The notes under the pieces are model-generated. The model had not been told where the DNA came from and searched no databases. It worked only from the letters and a program-made list of their open reading frames with translations. Both the position numbers and the translations under genes were made by a program. 64,000 nt of DNA from Paenibacillus melissococcoides (GTDB lineage: Bacteria > Bacillota > Bacilli > Paenibacillales > Paenibacillaceae): positions 433,750 through 497,749 of the forward strand of contig CALYLO010000006.1 in the NCBI GenBank assembly GCA_944800085.1. The letters are read 5' to 3'. Positions 10,012 to 19,850 of this stretch are shown one piece after another. Position 1 is the first letter of the stretch; each line of letters opens with the position of its first letter.

Positions 10012-10215
10012 ATGCTATATCCATCCATTGACGAATTGATGAAAAAAGTCGACAGCAAATACTCGCTGGTCGTGGCGGCGGCCCGCCGGGCGCGCCAACT
10101 GCGCGACGGGGAACGGACCGAATTGCAGAATCCCAAATCATATAAGCAGGTCGGCGTGGCGCTGGAAGAGATCTACGGCGATCATATTACGGTCGAGCAG
10201 GGCAACGCGGTGTAA
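10012..10215 (+). CDS. rpoZ: RNA polymerase omega subunit
   Basis: 67 residues with the omega signatures [26 protein letters not shown] and the [13 protein letters not shown] helix. It assists folding and assembly of the beta-prime subunit. A GCAGGAGAAGGAG ribosome site precedes the ATG. It sits between gmk and coaBC as in Bacillus. The 130 bases before it contain a GGCGCACTTT hairpin without a T-run. Confidence 0.95.
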   Translation: MLYPSIDELMKKVDSKYSLVVAAARRARQLRDGERTELQNPKSYKQVGVALEEIYGDHITVEQGNAV

Positions 10216-10306
10216 CACCGATCCGCCTGCGGAATCGGTTCATAGACGGTGAGCGGACAGCCGAACCGGCTGAGAGACCGCCGCCCATTAATTGAGCAGG
10301 GAAGCA

Positions 10307-10335
10307 AATAACAACCGTCAGGTTGTTATTTTTTT
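10307..10335 (+). terminator. Rho-independent terminator between rpoZ and coaBC
   Basis: Perfect 10-bp stem AATAACAACC / GGTTGTTATT with loop GTCA followed by six T residues. It may attenuate read-through from the gmk-rpoZ unit into coaBC. Confidence 0.8.
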
Positions 10336-10423
10336 CAAATGACGAGAATGCTCCCTATCCGGGAGGGCAGGCAGCCGCCGGGATGGAGGCTTGCGCGATA
10401 GAGGAGCGGAAAGGCGGGGGCGT

Positions 10424-11725
10424 ATGCTGCAAGGAAAATCGATATTGCTCGGCGTCACGGGCGGCATTGCGGCTTACAAGGCTGCGGCGCTGTGCAGCAA
10501 GTTGAAGCAGGAGGGGGCCGAGGTGCATGTCATCATGACGGCATCGGCGACTCAGTTTATTTCGGAGCTGACGTTCCAGACATTGTCGCGTCAGCCGGTG
10601 TATACGGATACGTTCGACGAGCGGGACCCTTCGGCCGTCTCCCACATCGATCTGGCGGATCATGCGGATCTGGTGCTGGTGGCGCCGGCTACGGCGAACG
10701 TGATCGCCAAAATGGCGCACGGCCTGGCGGATGATATGCTGACGACGACGTTGCTCGCCACGACGGCGCCGGTCATGGTCGCTCCGGCCATGAATGTACA
10801 TATGTATGTCCACCCGGCCGTCGTCCACAATATGGACATCTTGCGGTCGCGGGGCGTCCGGTTCATCGAGCCGGAAGAAGGTCTTCTCGCTTGCGGCTAT
10901 ACCGGCAAGGGAAGGCTGGCCGGGCCGGAGCATATCGTGGAATATGTGAAGCGGTGGTTCGCGGAAGGCGGCGGAGAGCCTGCCTTGCCGCCAGCCGGCG
11001 CGGCGGACCAAGGAAGCGCACGGCCGGGCTTGCTTCAAGGCAAGCGGGTGCTGGTCACGGCAGGCGGCACGATCGAGCGCATCGATCCGGTCCGCTACAT
11101 TACGAACGATTCGTCCGGGAAAATGGGCTTCGCGGTCGCGGAAGCCGCCCGCGACATGGGGGCCTGCGTGACGCTTATCGCCGGGCAGACCCAGTCGGTT
11201 CCTCCGGAAGGCGTCGAACTGATTCGCGTCGAGACGGCGCTGGATATGCGGAATGCCGTCATGGCACGGTACGAGGATACGGACATTGTCGTGAAGACGG
11301 CGGCGGTGGCTGATTACCGGCCGGTGCATCGGGCCGCCCACAAGCTGAAGAAGACAGGCGAGCGGCTTGTCATCGAGCTGGAGCGGAATCCGGATATTTT
11401 GCAGGAGCTGGGCGAGAAGAAGAAAAATCAGCTTCTGATCGGGTTTGCCGCCGAGACCGAGCAACTGGAGCAGTACGCCTTGGACAAGCTGGCGCGCAAA
11501 AATCTCGATTATATTGTTGCGAACGATGTCTCTCGCACGGATGCGGGCTTCGGCTCCGATCGGAATGAAGTGCATATATATAGTAAAAATGGACTCGTCG
11601 AGCGCATCCCGCTGACGGCCAAGAGCGAGGTCGCCCGCCGGCTGCTGCAGATTGCCGCTCAGGCGATCGCCGCGGGGGGCGAACCGCCATCCATGCCTGA
11701 CGAGGTGCAGTCGCTTGAGCCATAA
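10424..11725 (+). CDS. coaBC: Bifunctional phosphopantothenoylcysteine decarboxylase / phosphopantothenate-cysteine ligase
   Basis: 433 residues. The N-terminal CoaC flavoprotein domain (about 1-190) has GVTGGIAAYK, the catalytic-His region VSHIDLADH and the PAMNVHMY motif with the flavin and substrate residues. The CoaB domain (about 200-430) has VLVTAGGTIERIDPVRYITN and the NPDIL and KKNQLLIGFAAET segments. Together they convert phosphopantothenate and cysteine to phosphopantetheine for coenzyme A synthesis. Start 10424 (MLQGKSILLG) is the family start with a GGCGGGGGCG site in front. Confidence 0.95.
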   Translation: MLQGKSILLGVTGGIAAYKAAALCSKLKQEGAEVHVIMTASATQFISELTFQTLSRQPVYTDTFDERDPSAVSHIDLADHADLVLVAPATANVIAKMAHGLADDMLTTTLLATTAPVMVAPAMNVHMYVHPAVVHNMDILRSRGVRFIEPEEGLLACGYTGKGRLAGPEHIVEYVKRWFAEGGGEPALPPAGAADQGSARPGLLQGKRVLVTAGGTIERIDPVRYITNDSSGKMGFAVAEAARDMGACVTLIAGQTQSVPPEGVELIRVETALDMRNAVMARYEDTDIVVKTAAVADYRPVHRAAHKLKKTGERLVIELERNPDILQELGEKKKNQLLIGFAAETEQLEQYALDKLARKNLDYIVANDVSRTDAGFGSDRNEVHIYSKNGLVERIPLTAKSEVARRLLQIAAQAIAAGGEPPSMPDEVQSLEP

Positions 11726-14327
11726 TGGAGCTGGGCGGATTCGGGACGAAGCGCCTGCGGGGGCCGTCGCCGCTCGTCCCGGCTTGACGATTGCGCGCGT
11801 CATTGTCGATGTGTCGGTCAAAGACACGGACCGGCCGTTCGACTATGCGGTTCCTCCTTCCATGGCGGAATGGATCGAAAAGGGCAGCCGCGTCGGCGTC
11901 CCGTTCGGCGGGCGGACGGTGCAAGGCTGCGTCATCGGATTATCCGACCGGACGGATGTGCCGCTCTCCCGGCTCAAGCCGATTCAGCAGCTCCTGGATG
12001 TCGTCCCGCCGCTCCCGGCCGATCTCGTCGATCTCGGAATGTGGATGAGCGACCGCTATGTATGCACGCTGACGGCCGCTCTGCAGGCGATGATTCCGGG
12101 AGCCATCAAGGGCAAGCGGGAGAAGGCGCTCTCGCTGGGCGACGATGCCCGCCTGTTCCTTCAAGGCGCCGATGGCGGAACGGATGAATTGGCGCTGCGC
12201 CCGGATCGTCTGCTGGACGACCCGCAGACGCGCAGCCTGCTTGCTTATGTGCAGCGCAACGAGCCGCTGCCGGCGCCGAAGCTGCTGCAGGCCTTTCCCC
12301 AGGCAGCGCGCCTCATTAAGGAAGCGCTCCAGCACGGCTGGCTGCAGGAGACGGAGCGGATCAAGGATCGCATCGGAGTCAAGCGGTTGAAGCGGGTAAC
12401 GCTGACGGTCGATGATGTCGACGAGGCGGTTGTCCGGCTGGGCAACCGGGCCGGAAGACAGCAGGACACGCTGCGCCTCCTGCAGGAGTATGGCGGTGAA
12501 CTGCCGCTCAAAAACTTGAACGCATCCGCGGTCAAGGCGCTGGAGGCAAAAGGTTATGTTGCCGTCGACGAGGTCGAGGTGCTTCGGGATCCGTACGCTC
12601 AACGCCGCTTCCGGCCATCGAAGCCGCTGCCGCTGACAGAAGAGCAGCAGCGCGTCTTCGAAGCGATCGCGCTCGCGGTGGACGGACAGGAGCATCAGAC
12701 GTTCTTGCTGCACGGGGTAACCGGGAGCGGCAAGACAGAGGTCTATTTGCAGGCGATCGAGCGGTGCCTCGCTTCCGGACGCGAAGCGATCGTGCTCGTG
12801 CCGGAGATCTCGCTGACTCCGCAGATGGTCGAGCGCTTCAAGGGGAGATTCGGCTCCCGGGTAGCGGTCATGCATAGCCGTCTCTCCCAGGGCGAACGTT
12901 ACGACGAGTGGCGCAAAATCCGAGAAGGCCGCGTGCAGGTAGCGATCGGGGCCCGCTCGGCGGTGTTTGCCCCTTTTCCCCGGATTGGCCTTATTATTAT
13001 GGATGAAGAGCATGAGACATCCTACAAGCAGGAAGAGACGCCGAAATATCACGCCCGCGACGTCGCGATCGAACGGGCGCGCCGGCAGGGCGCCGTTGTC
13101 GTCCTCGGTTCGGCGACGCCTGCGATGGAGACGTATTACGCCTCCCGTCTGAACGGCTACGAGCAGATCCCCGGGGGGCTGGAGCCGCCCCCATGGAAGC
13201 TGACTCCGCTGGCGATGCCTTCGCGCGTCGGCGGCAGGCCGCTTCCTCCGGTCACGATCGTCGATATGAGGGAGCAGTTGAAGCTCGGCAACCGTTCCAT
13301 GTTCAGCGCGCCGCTGGAGGCGGCGCTGGAGCAGCGGTTGGAGCGGCAGGAGCAGACCGTGCTGCTGTTGAACCGCAGGGGCTACTCGACGTTCGTCATG
13401 TGCCGCAGCTGCGGTTATGTGGCTCAGTGTCCGGAATGCGATATCTCGCTGACGTATCATATGAAAACGGGGCATATGCGCTGCCATTACTGCGGCCACG
13501 CGGAGCGGGCGCCGGAAGTATGCCCGTCCTGCGAGAGCGAGCATATCCGTTATTTCGGCACGGGCACCCAGCGGGTAGAGGAACAGCTCGCCCGCCGCTT
13601 CCCCGGCATTCGCGTCATCCGAATGGACGTGGACACGACCTCGGAGAAAGGGTCGCATGAGCGGCTGCTGCAGCAGTTCCGCGAACGGAAGGCCGACGTG
13701 CTGCTAGGCACGCAGATGGTGGCGAAGGGACTGGACTTTCCGCATGTCACGCTGGTTGGCGTTATTGCCGCCGATTCGGCGCTGCATATGCCGGACTTCC
13801 GTGCGGCCGAGAAGACGTTCCACCTGCTGACACAGGTCGCCGGCCGGGCCGGACGCCATGATCTGCCGGGGGAAGTCATCGTGCAGACCTACGCGCCGGA
13901 GCATTACTCCATTATCCATGCGTCGGGACATGATTACGGCGGCTTCGCTTCCGAAGAGCTGCGGCATCGGCGCAACCTGATGGTTCCGCCCTTCTGCCGT
14001 CTGGCGCTGCTGTCGATGTCGCATGAACAGCTGCCGCTGCTCGTGCGCGTGGCCGAGAATGCGGCTCAGCGGCTCAAGGAGCTGGCGGAGCGCCAGGGCT
14101 GGCTGCTTCCGCTGCATGAGCATGCGGACGCGATGGAGATTCTCGGTCCGGTCGCCTCTCCGATTCCGCGAATTAAGAACCGCTACCGCTTCCAGTGCAT
14201 TATCAAATGCCGGGGAGACGTGAATCTGTCGGGTCTGCTGGCGGAAGCGATGCGCGAGTTCGATTCGATCGCCAAAGAACAGGACGTCCGGTTCAGCGTC
14301 GATATCGACCCGCAGATGATGATGTAA
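11715..14327 (+). CDS. priA: Primosomal replication-restart helicase PriA
   Basis: Superfamily 2 helicase that rebuilds replication forks. Visible are the 3-prime-DNA-binding N-terminus (IARVIVDVSV...RPFDYAVPP), Walker A GVTGSGKTE, Walker B MDEEHE, and the zinc-binding insert with eight cysteines (CRSCG, CPECD, CHYCG, CPSCES), followed by GTGTQRVEE and GTQMVAKGLDF. The start is uncertain: TTG at 11715 has a GAGGTG ribosome-like site inside the coaBC end, whereas TTG at 11784 lies just before the family's normal N-terminus. From 11715 it has 870 residues, from 11784 it has 847 (Bacillus PriA 805). The 297 bases after it hold nothing I can name. Confidence 0.93.
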   Translation: MSHNGAGRIRDEAPAGAVAARPGLTIARVIVDVSVKDTDRPFDYAVPPSMAEWIEKGSRVGVPFGGRTVQGCVIGLSDRTDVPLSRLKPIQQLLDVVPPLPADLVDLGMWMSDRYVCTLTAALQAMIPGAIKGKREKALSLGDDARLFLQGADGGTDELALRPDRLLDDPQTRSLLAYVQRNEPLPAPKLLQAFPQAARLIKEALQHGWLQETERIKDRIGVKRLKRVTLTVDDVDEAVVRLGNRAGRQQDTLRLLQEYGGELPLKNLNASAVKALEAKGYVAVDEVEVLRDPYAQRRFRPSKPLPLTEEQQRVFEAIALAVDGQEHQTFLLHGVTGSGKTEVYLQAIERCLASGREAIVLVPEISLTPQMVERFKGRFGSRVAVMHSRLSQGERYDEWRKIREGRVQVAIGARSAVFAPFPRIGLIIMDEEHETSYKQEETPKYHARDVAIERARRQGAVVVLGSATPAMETYYASRLNGYEQIPGGLEPPPWKLTPLAMPSRVGGRPLPPVTIVDMREQLKLGNRSMFSAPLEAALEQRLERQEQTVLLLNRRGYSTFVMCRSCGYVAQCPECDISLTYHMKTGHMRCHYCGHAERAPEVCPSCESEHIRYFGTGTQRVEEQLARRFPGIRVIRMDVDTTSEKGSHERLLQQFRERKADVLLGTQMVAKGLDFPHVTLVGVIAADSALHMPDFRAAEKTFHLLTQVAGRAGRHDLPGEVIVQTYAPEHYSIIHASGHDYGGFASEELRHRRNLMVPPFCRLALLSMSHEQLPLLVRVAENAAQRLKELAERQGWLLPLHEHADAMEILGPVASPIPRIKNRYRFQCIIKCRGDVNLSGLLAEAMREFDSIAKEQDVRFSVDIDPQMMM

Positions 14328-14624
14328 CCGGCTGAATCGCATGGATCGGCCTGGAAGATCTGGCCGCTAACAGTTGCAGGGCATGCCGTGTATGCGCTGC
14401 GGATGAAGCCGGCTCGTTGGAGATGGAGCGATGGTTCCGCCGGCATGCGAGCGGCAGGTTGAGAGGGCGTTGAACGGACTTTCTAATATAGAAGGAATCA
14501 TATAATGCGGGCTGCAGTTTTTGTTAGATAAATACAGACCCGCTTCATATCGAGCATTATAAGCGTGAAGCACGGCTTCCGTCAGAACGATGCCGACGAA
14601 GACAAATAAAGGATGGTGTGCCCT

Positions 14625-15107
14625 ATGGCATTGCGAATTATTGTGCATGAACCGGATCCGGTTCTTCATCAGGTAGCTAAAGAGGTCACGAAGGTGACGC
14701 CGAATATCCACAAGCTGCTGAATGATATGGCGGACACGATGTACCACGCCGAGGGCGTCGGCCTGGCCGCGCCTCAGATCGGGATTTTGAAGCGAGTGAT
14801 CGTCGTCGATGTCGGAGATGAGCACGGCTTGATCGAGATGATTAACCCCGTCATTCTCAAGGCGGAAGGGGAACAGCTCGGCCCGGAGGGATGCCTCAGC
14901 ATTCCGGGGCTGAACGGCGATGTTCGCCGCCATCAGCATATTACGGTGCAAGGGCTTGATCGCCATGGCAATACGTTCACGTTGGAAGCGTCGGATTTCC
15001 TGGCCCGCGCGTTCCAGCATGAGATTGACCATTTGAACGGCATTTTGTTCACCGAGATTGCGGAGAGCGTGTATGAAGTTCCGCGCGAAGGCAGGAAGGC
15101 GGAATGA
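14625..15107 (+). CDS. def: Peptide deformylase
   Basis: 160 residues with all three active-site motifs: GVGLAAPQIG (about 45-54), EGCLS (Cys metal ligand) and HEIDHLNG (two His ligands and the catalytic Glu). It removes the formyl group from nascent protein N-termini. It overlaps fmt by four bases (ATGA), coupling deformylation and formylation genes as in most Firmicutes. Confidence 0.96.
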   Translation: MALRIIVHEPDPVLHQVAKEVTKVTPNIHKLLNDMADTMYHAEGVGLAAPQIGILKRVIVVDVGDEHGLIEMINPVILKAEGEQLGPEGCLSIPGLNGDVRRHQHITVQGLDRHGNTFTLEASDFLARAFQHEIDHLNGILFTEIAESVYEVPREGRKAE

Positions 15108-16045
15108 CGAAGATCGTATTTATGGGGACGCCGGATTTTGCCGTCGCGTCCCTCCGTATGCTGATCCAGGAAGGGTATGAGATCGCGGCTGTGGTGACGC
15201 AGCCGGATCGTCCCGTCGGCCGCAAGCGGGTGCTGACTCCGACGCCGGTGAAGGCGGAAGCGCTGCAGCACGGCTTGACGGTGTGGCAGCCGGAAAAGCT
15301 TCGCACCTCGGATACGGTGGACGATATCCGCGCCCTGCAGCCCGATCTGATCGTGACGGCGGCCTACGGGCAGATCTTGCCGAAGGCGGTGCTCGATATT
15401 CCCCGGCTCGGCTGCATCAACGTGCATGGCTCGCTGCTCCCGAAGTACCGGGGCGGCGCGCCGATTCAGCGTTCGATTATGAACGGAGAGACGGTGACGG
15501 GCGTCACCATTATGTATATGGCGGAAGGCATGGATACCGGCGACATGATCAGCCGGGTCGAGGTTCCGATTGGCCCAGACGACAACGCGGGCACCATGTT
15601 CGCGAAGCTGAGCGAGGCTGGAGCGGATCTGCTCCGGCGCACGTTGCCGGATATTATTGCCGGCCGGGTCGAAGCGGTGCCGCAGCCTCATGACGAGGCG
15701 ACCTACGCGCCGAATCTGAAGCGCGAGGACGAGCGAATCGACTGGACCCGCCCGGCGGAGCATATCGCCAATCAGGTGCGGGGTCTTGTGCCGTTTTCCG
15801 GGGCCTTCACCACCTGGAACGGCGAAGTATTCAAGGTGTGGTCATGCCGGCCGGAGCCCGCTGCGGCAGGAGGGGCCGAGGCTGCCCCGGGCACTGTCCT
15901 GATGGCCGGTGCGGACGGCCTTCGCGTCCAGACCGGACAAGGGGTTCTCAACCTGCTTGAAGTGCAGCCTGCAGGCAAGAAGGCCATGCCGGCCTCCGAG
16001 TTCCTTCGCGGCGGCAAAATGGAGCAAGGGACGGTGCTGTCGTGA
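15104..16045 (+). CDS. fmt: Methionyl-tRNA formyltransferase
   Basis: 313 residues. MGTPDFAV at the start, the formyl-THF binding and catalytic region with HGSLLPKYRGGAPIQ (Asn/His/Asp catalytic set) near residue 110, then a C-terminal OB-like domain. It formylates Met-tRNAfMet for initiation. Overlaps def and is followed after 27 bases by rsmB. Confidence 0.96.
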   Translation: MTKIVFMGTPDFAVASLRMLIQEGYEIAAVVTQPDRPVGRKRVLTPTPVKAEALQHGLTVWQPEKLRTSDTVDDIRALQPDLIVTAAYGQILPKAVLDIPRLGCINVHGSLLPKYRGGAPIQRSIMNGETVTGVTIMYMAEGMDTGDMISRVEVPIGPDDNAGTMFAKLSEAGADLLRRTLPDIIAGRVEAVPQPHDEATYAPNLKREDERIDWTRPAEHIANQVRGLVPFSGAFTTWNGEVFKVWSCRPEPAAAGGAEAAPGTVLMAGADGLRVQTGQGVLNLLEVQPAGKKAMPASEFLRGGKMEQGTVLS

Positions 16046-16072
16046 ACGGAGGAGAACGCCGTCCGCCCACGG

Positions 16073-17458
16073 ATGACGGCACGCGATGTCGCGCTGGAGG
16101 TGCTCGTTCGGGTAGAAAAGGAAGGCTCCTACAGCAATCTGGAGCTGAACCGGGCGCTGAAGGTAGCGCAGTTGGAACGGGCGGATGCCGGGCTGGCGAC
16201 AGAACTGGTGTATGGCACGATTCAGCGCCTCAACACGATCGACGGCGTCTTGGCGCGGAAGGTCCAGCGCGGCTTGGCGAAGCTGAAGCCCTGGGTCCGC
16301 AATCTGCTCCGGATGACTGCCTACCAGCTTCGCTATCTTGACCGCGTGCCTCCGCATGCGGCGGTGAACGAAGCGGTCGCGATCGCGAAGCGGCGCGGGC
16401 AGCAGGCGATGGGCGGCTTCGTGAACGGCGTTCTGCGCGCCATCATGCGCGAGCCGGAGCTGTGGGACGCTCCGCCTGCCGACGGCGCCGTCAGCCGCAT
16501 CGCCTGGGAGCATTCGCATCCGGAGTGGCTCGTCGCCCGCTGGATCGCGGCCTACGGCGAAGCCGAGACGGCCGCCATGTGCGCGGCGAACAACCAGCCG
16601 CCCCATGGCAGCGCGCGGGTGAACCGGCTGCGTGGCACGCGCGAGGCGCTGCTGGGCGAGATGCGCGCGGACGGCTACCGGGCCGAAGCGTCCGCGCTCT
16701 CGCCCGACGGCATCGTAGCCGCCGGCGCCGGCAATCTGGCGCACAGCGCCTGGTATCGCGACGGCCGCCTGTCGGTACAGGACGAGAGCTCGATGCTCGT
16801 CGTCGAGGCGCTGCGGCCGGAACCGGGCATGCGCGTCCTCGACTGCTGCGCCGCGCCAGGCGGCAAATCGACCCATATCGCCGAACGGATGGGCGACAGG
16901 GGCGAAGTCACGGCGAACGACGTCCACGCCCACAAGGTGGCGCTTATCGAGGAGCAAGCCGCCCGGCTTGGCTTGACGTCCCTTCGTGTGTTGAACGTCG
17001 ATGCGGCGGAGCTGGGACAAGCCCTGCCACCCGCATCGTTCGATGCCGTGTTGCTCGACGCGCCGTGCACCGGCTTCGGCGTCATTCGCCGCAAGCCGGA
17101 CATCAAGTGGGCGAAGCGCGAGGAAGATGTCGCCGCAATCGCCGCTTTACAGGAGCGGCTGCTGGCGGAAGCGGCGCGGATGGTGCGCCCCGGCGGCCGG
17201 CTCGTCTATTCGACCTGCACGGTCGAGCCGGAGGAGAATGAGGACGCCGTTCGCCGCTTCCTGGAACGAACGCCGGGCTGGGCGCTGGATGCGTCGTGGA
17301 CCCGTGCCCTGCCGCAGGACGTGCTGGACGCCGCGCTGCGGAGAAGCCCGGCCGGCATGCTGCAGGTGCTTCCGCAAGATGCCGGATCGGATGGCTTCTT
17401 TATTGCCTGTCTTCAACGGACGGACGGTCCGGAAGAAGCGGGCCCGGAACGAAACTGA
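16073..17458 (+). CDS. rsmB: 16S rRNA (cytosine-967-C5)-methyltransferase RsmB
   Basis: 461 residues. The N-terminal 130 residues are a NusB-like RNA-binding domain (ARDVALEVLVRVE, FVNGVLRAI). The methyltransferase half has the SAM motif CCAAPGGKSTH, DAPCTGFG with the PCT catalytic region, and the second catalytic Cys in YSTCTVEPEENE. It methylates C967 of 16S rRNA. The only in-frame start is ATG 16073, with a weak ribosome site. Confidence 0.93.
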   Translation: MTARDVALEVLVRVEKEGSYSNLELNRALKVAQLERADAGLATELVYGTIQRLNTIDGVLARKVQRGLAKLKPWVRNLLRMTAYQLRYLDRVPPHAAVNEAVAIAKRRGQQAMGGFVNGVLRAIMREPELWDAPPADGAVSRIAWEHSHPEWLVARWIAAYGEAETAAMCAANNQPPHGSARVNRLRGTREALLGEMRADGYRAEASALSPDGIVAAGAGNLAHSAWYRDGRLSVQDESSMLVVEALRPEPGMRVLDCCAAPGGKSTHIAERMGDRGEVTANDVHAHKVALIEEQAARLGLTSLRVLNVDAAELGQALPPASFDAVLLDAPCTGFGVIRRKPDIKWAKREEDVAAIAALQERLLAEAARMVRPGGRLVYSTCTVEPEENEDAVRRFLERTPGWALDASWTRALPQDVLDAALRRSPAGMLQVLPQDAGSDGFFIACLQRTDGPEEAGPERN

Positions 17459-17541
17459 GGCAATAAAGCAGACATATAGCCGCATCGACCATACGGTTGC
17501 CCCGTCTGGACGATGCGGTTTTTGGCGTTCCATTAGCACAT

Positions 17542-17790
17542 TATCCCAAGCAATCAGGAGAGAGGAAGTATGCGGGTTCCTTTTGGGCAATATCCCAAGC
17601 GGTCAGGAAAGAGGAAGTATGTGTAGGTTCTTTTGGACGGTATCCCAAGTGGTCAGGAAAGAGGGAAGTATGCAGGTTCCTTTTGGGCAATATCCCAAGT
17701 GGTTAGGAAAGAGGGAAGAGTGCAGGTTCCTTTTGGGCAATATCCCAAGCGATCAGGAAATAGGCGCGCAAGTTCCTTTATACAGTCTTT
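17542..17790. repeat. Five-copy 50-bp direct tandem repeat
   Basis: Units start with TATCCCAAG at 17542, 17591, 17641, 17691 and 17741, so the period is 49-50 bases. Each contains a GGTCAGGAAAGAGGGAAGTA-like core followed by GGTTCCTTTTGGGCAA. The last copy is degenerate. The period is not a multiple of three, and the apparent open frames through it look like products of repetition, not genes. Confidence 0.85.
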
Positions 17791-17962
17791 TCTAATATCA
17801 TGGATGCGTTTGACTGAGGACTTTTTTATATTCAATCTCATCAGCTTAGGTAGAATGGGCTCTTTGGTTTTTGAATGTATCATAGAAACGGCAATGGGTA
17901 GATTCCTAACGACAGGTAAATGGGAAAAGCTTGTTTCAGTGCACCTTGCGGGTTGATGTAGA

Positions 17963-18504
17963 ACCTGAACAGTTGGGAGAACGAGCAAAAGAGCCGTCGA
18001 AGAGCAACCTGAACAGTTGGGAGAACGAGCAAAAGAGCCGTCGAAGAGCAACCTGAACAGTTGGGAGAACGAGCAAAAGAGCCGCCGAAGAGCAACCTGA
18101 ACAGTTGGGAGAACGAGCAAAAGAGCCGTCGAAGAGCAACCTGAACAGTTGGGAGAACAAGCAAAAGAGCCGTCGAAGAGCTACCTGAACAGTTGGGATA
18201 ACGAGCAAAAGAGCCGTCGAAGATCTACCTGATCGGGAGGGAGAACGAGCAAAAGAGCCGTCGAAGAGCTACCTGAACAGTTGGGAGAACGAGCAAAAGA
18301 GCCGTCGAAGAGCAACCTGAACAGTTGGGAGAACAAGCAAAAGAGCCGCCGAAGAGCAACCTGAACAGTCGGGATAACGAGCAAAAGAGCCGTCGAAGAG
18401 CAACCTGAACAGTCGGGAGAACGAGCAAAGAAGCCGTCGAAGAGCTACCTGAACAGTCGGGAGAACGAGCAAAAGAGCCGTCGAAGTCATACCTGAACAG
18501 TTCA
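17963..18504. repeat. 44-bp direct tandem repeat array, about 12.3 copies
   Basis: ACCTGAACAG recurs at 17963, 18007, 18051, 18095, 18139, 18183, 18227, 18271, 18315, 18359, 18403, 18447 and 18491, an exact 44-base period with only point differences between copies. Each unit continues with GGGAGAACGAGCAAAAGAGC and then a TCGAAGAGC-like end. There are no spacers, so it is not a CRISPR. The minus-strand open frames across it are repeat artefacts. It lies in the 1.3-kb gap between rsmB and rlmN. Confidence 0.95.
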
Positions 18505-18791
18505 GGGGTCACCCCTGAGCAGCAAATTTTTAATCGACGTTTCAGGGGGACATGCGCATATATGAGGGCGGGTTGGTTGTATACTCGGATTAGAGGCTGT
18601 TGACGGTGAGATGGTCTGCGGGGCTTTGGAAGCAGGGGGGCAGGCCGGAAGCCGGGAGGAGGGGGCGTCTGCGGAACCGGCAAGCCTAGGACGGAGGATG
18701 CGAATTTGGCTTGGCTTTTGGCAAGGGCGCCATTTGTGGTAAAATAGATCGACTGCATGACAAGTGATGAAGCGAAAGGTTGAACTATAAC

Positions 18792-19844
18792 ATGAAACCA
18801 TTTATATACGACTATACGTTCGAGCAGCTTGAGCAATGGCTGAAGGAGCAGGGGGAGCCTGCTTTTCGGGCGGGGCAAATATTCGACTGGCTCTATGTGA
18901 AACGGGTGACCCGCTTCGAGGAGATGACGAATCTGTCCAAGGGGCTGCGCGGCAAGCTCGATGAGAGCTTCGATTTCGTGAACTTGAAGGTGATTACGCA
19001 TATGAAGTCGCAGGACGGCACCGTCAAGTTTTTGTTCGGGCTGCATGACGACCATGCGATCGAGACGGTCATCATGAGGCATAGCTACGGGAACAGCATC
19101 TGCGTCACGACTCAGGTCGGCTGCCGCGTCGGCTGCACGTTCTGCGCCTCGACGCTGGGCGGGCTGAAGCGTAACCTGACGGCGGGCGAGATCGTTGCGC
19201 AAGTCGTCACGGCGCAGAAGATGCTCGACGAGACGAACGAGCGCATCAGCAGCATCGTCATTATGGGGACAGGCGAGCCATTCGAGAATTACGACGCGAC
19301 GATGGCGTTCCTGAGGACGATGATTCATGAGAGAGGGCTGAATATCGGGCAGCGCCATATTACCGTGTCGACGAGCGGCATTGTGCCGAGCATTTACCGG
19401 TTCGCGGACGAGAACACGCAGATTAATCTCGCGATCTCGATCCATGCGCCGAACGACGCGCTGCGCTCGAAGCTGATGCCGGTGAACCGCCGCTATCCGT
19501 TCATCGAGGTGATGGAGGCGCTGAAGCACTATCAGGTGAAGACCGGGCGCAGAATTACGTTCGAGTACGCTCTCATCGGGGGCGTGAACGACAAGGTGGA
19601 GCATGCGGAGGAGCTGGCGGACGTGCTGAAGCGGATGGAAATGCTGGCCCACGTCAATCTGATTCCGGTCAACTATGTGCCGGAGCGGAATTATATCCGC
19701 ACTCCGCGCAATGATATTTTCAAGTTCCATCGCACGCTGCTGGATCGGGGCATCAACTCGACTATCCGGCGGGAGCAGGGGCATGATATTGCCGCCGCTT
19801 GCGGCCAGCTGCGTGCCAAGCATTTGGAGTCCAATGCGAGGTGA
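18792..19844 (+). CDS. rlmN: Dual-specificity RNA methyltransferase RlmN
   Basis: 350 residues. Radical-SAM motif CRVGCTFC (C-x3-C-x2-C) lies near residue 115, with [11 protein letters not shown] and STSGIVP segments typical of RlmN/Cfr, and the C-terminal catalytic Cys region [15 protein letters not shown]. It adds C2-methyl to A2503 of 23S rRNA and A37 of some tRNAs. Start at ATG 18792 rather than TTG 18780 because the family starts at this point and GAAAGG lies upstream. Confidence 0.94.
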   Translation: MKPFIYDYTFEQLEQWLKEQGEPAFRAGQIFDWLYVKRVTRFEEMTNLSKGLRGKLDESFDFVNLKVITHMKSQDGTVKFLFGLHDDHAIETVIMRHSYGNSICVTTQVGCRVGCTFCASTLGGLKRNLTAGEIVAQVVTAQKMLDETNERISSIVIMGTGEPFENYDATMAFLRTMIHERGLNIGQRHITVSTSGIVPSIYRFADENTQINLAISIHAPNDALRSKLMPVNRRYPFIEVMEALKHYQVKTGRRITFEYALIGGVNDKVEHAEELADVLKRMEMLAHVNLIPVNYVPERNYIRTPRNDIFKFHRTLLDRGINSTIRREQGHDIAAACGQLRAKHLESNAR

Positions 19845-19850
19845 GGAAGA

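Noticed and set aside
17653-18490. Several overlapping minus-strand open frames of 67-155 residues and a 582-residue frame reaching into prpC
   Set aside because: They exist because the repeat unit lacks stops; the translated text is the same phrase repeated in shifted frames, with no ribosome site or known domain.
17963-18504. CRISPR array
   Set aside because: Units are contiguous 44-bp copies without unique spacers, and no cas genes are near.
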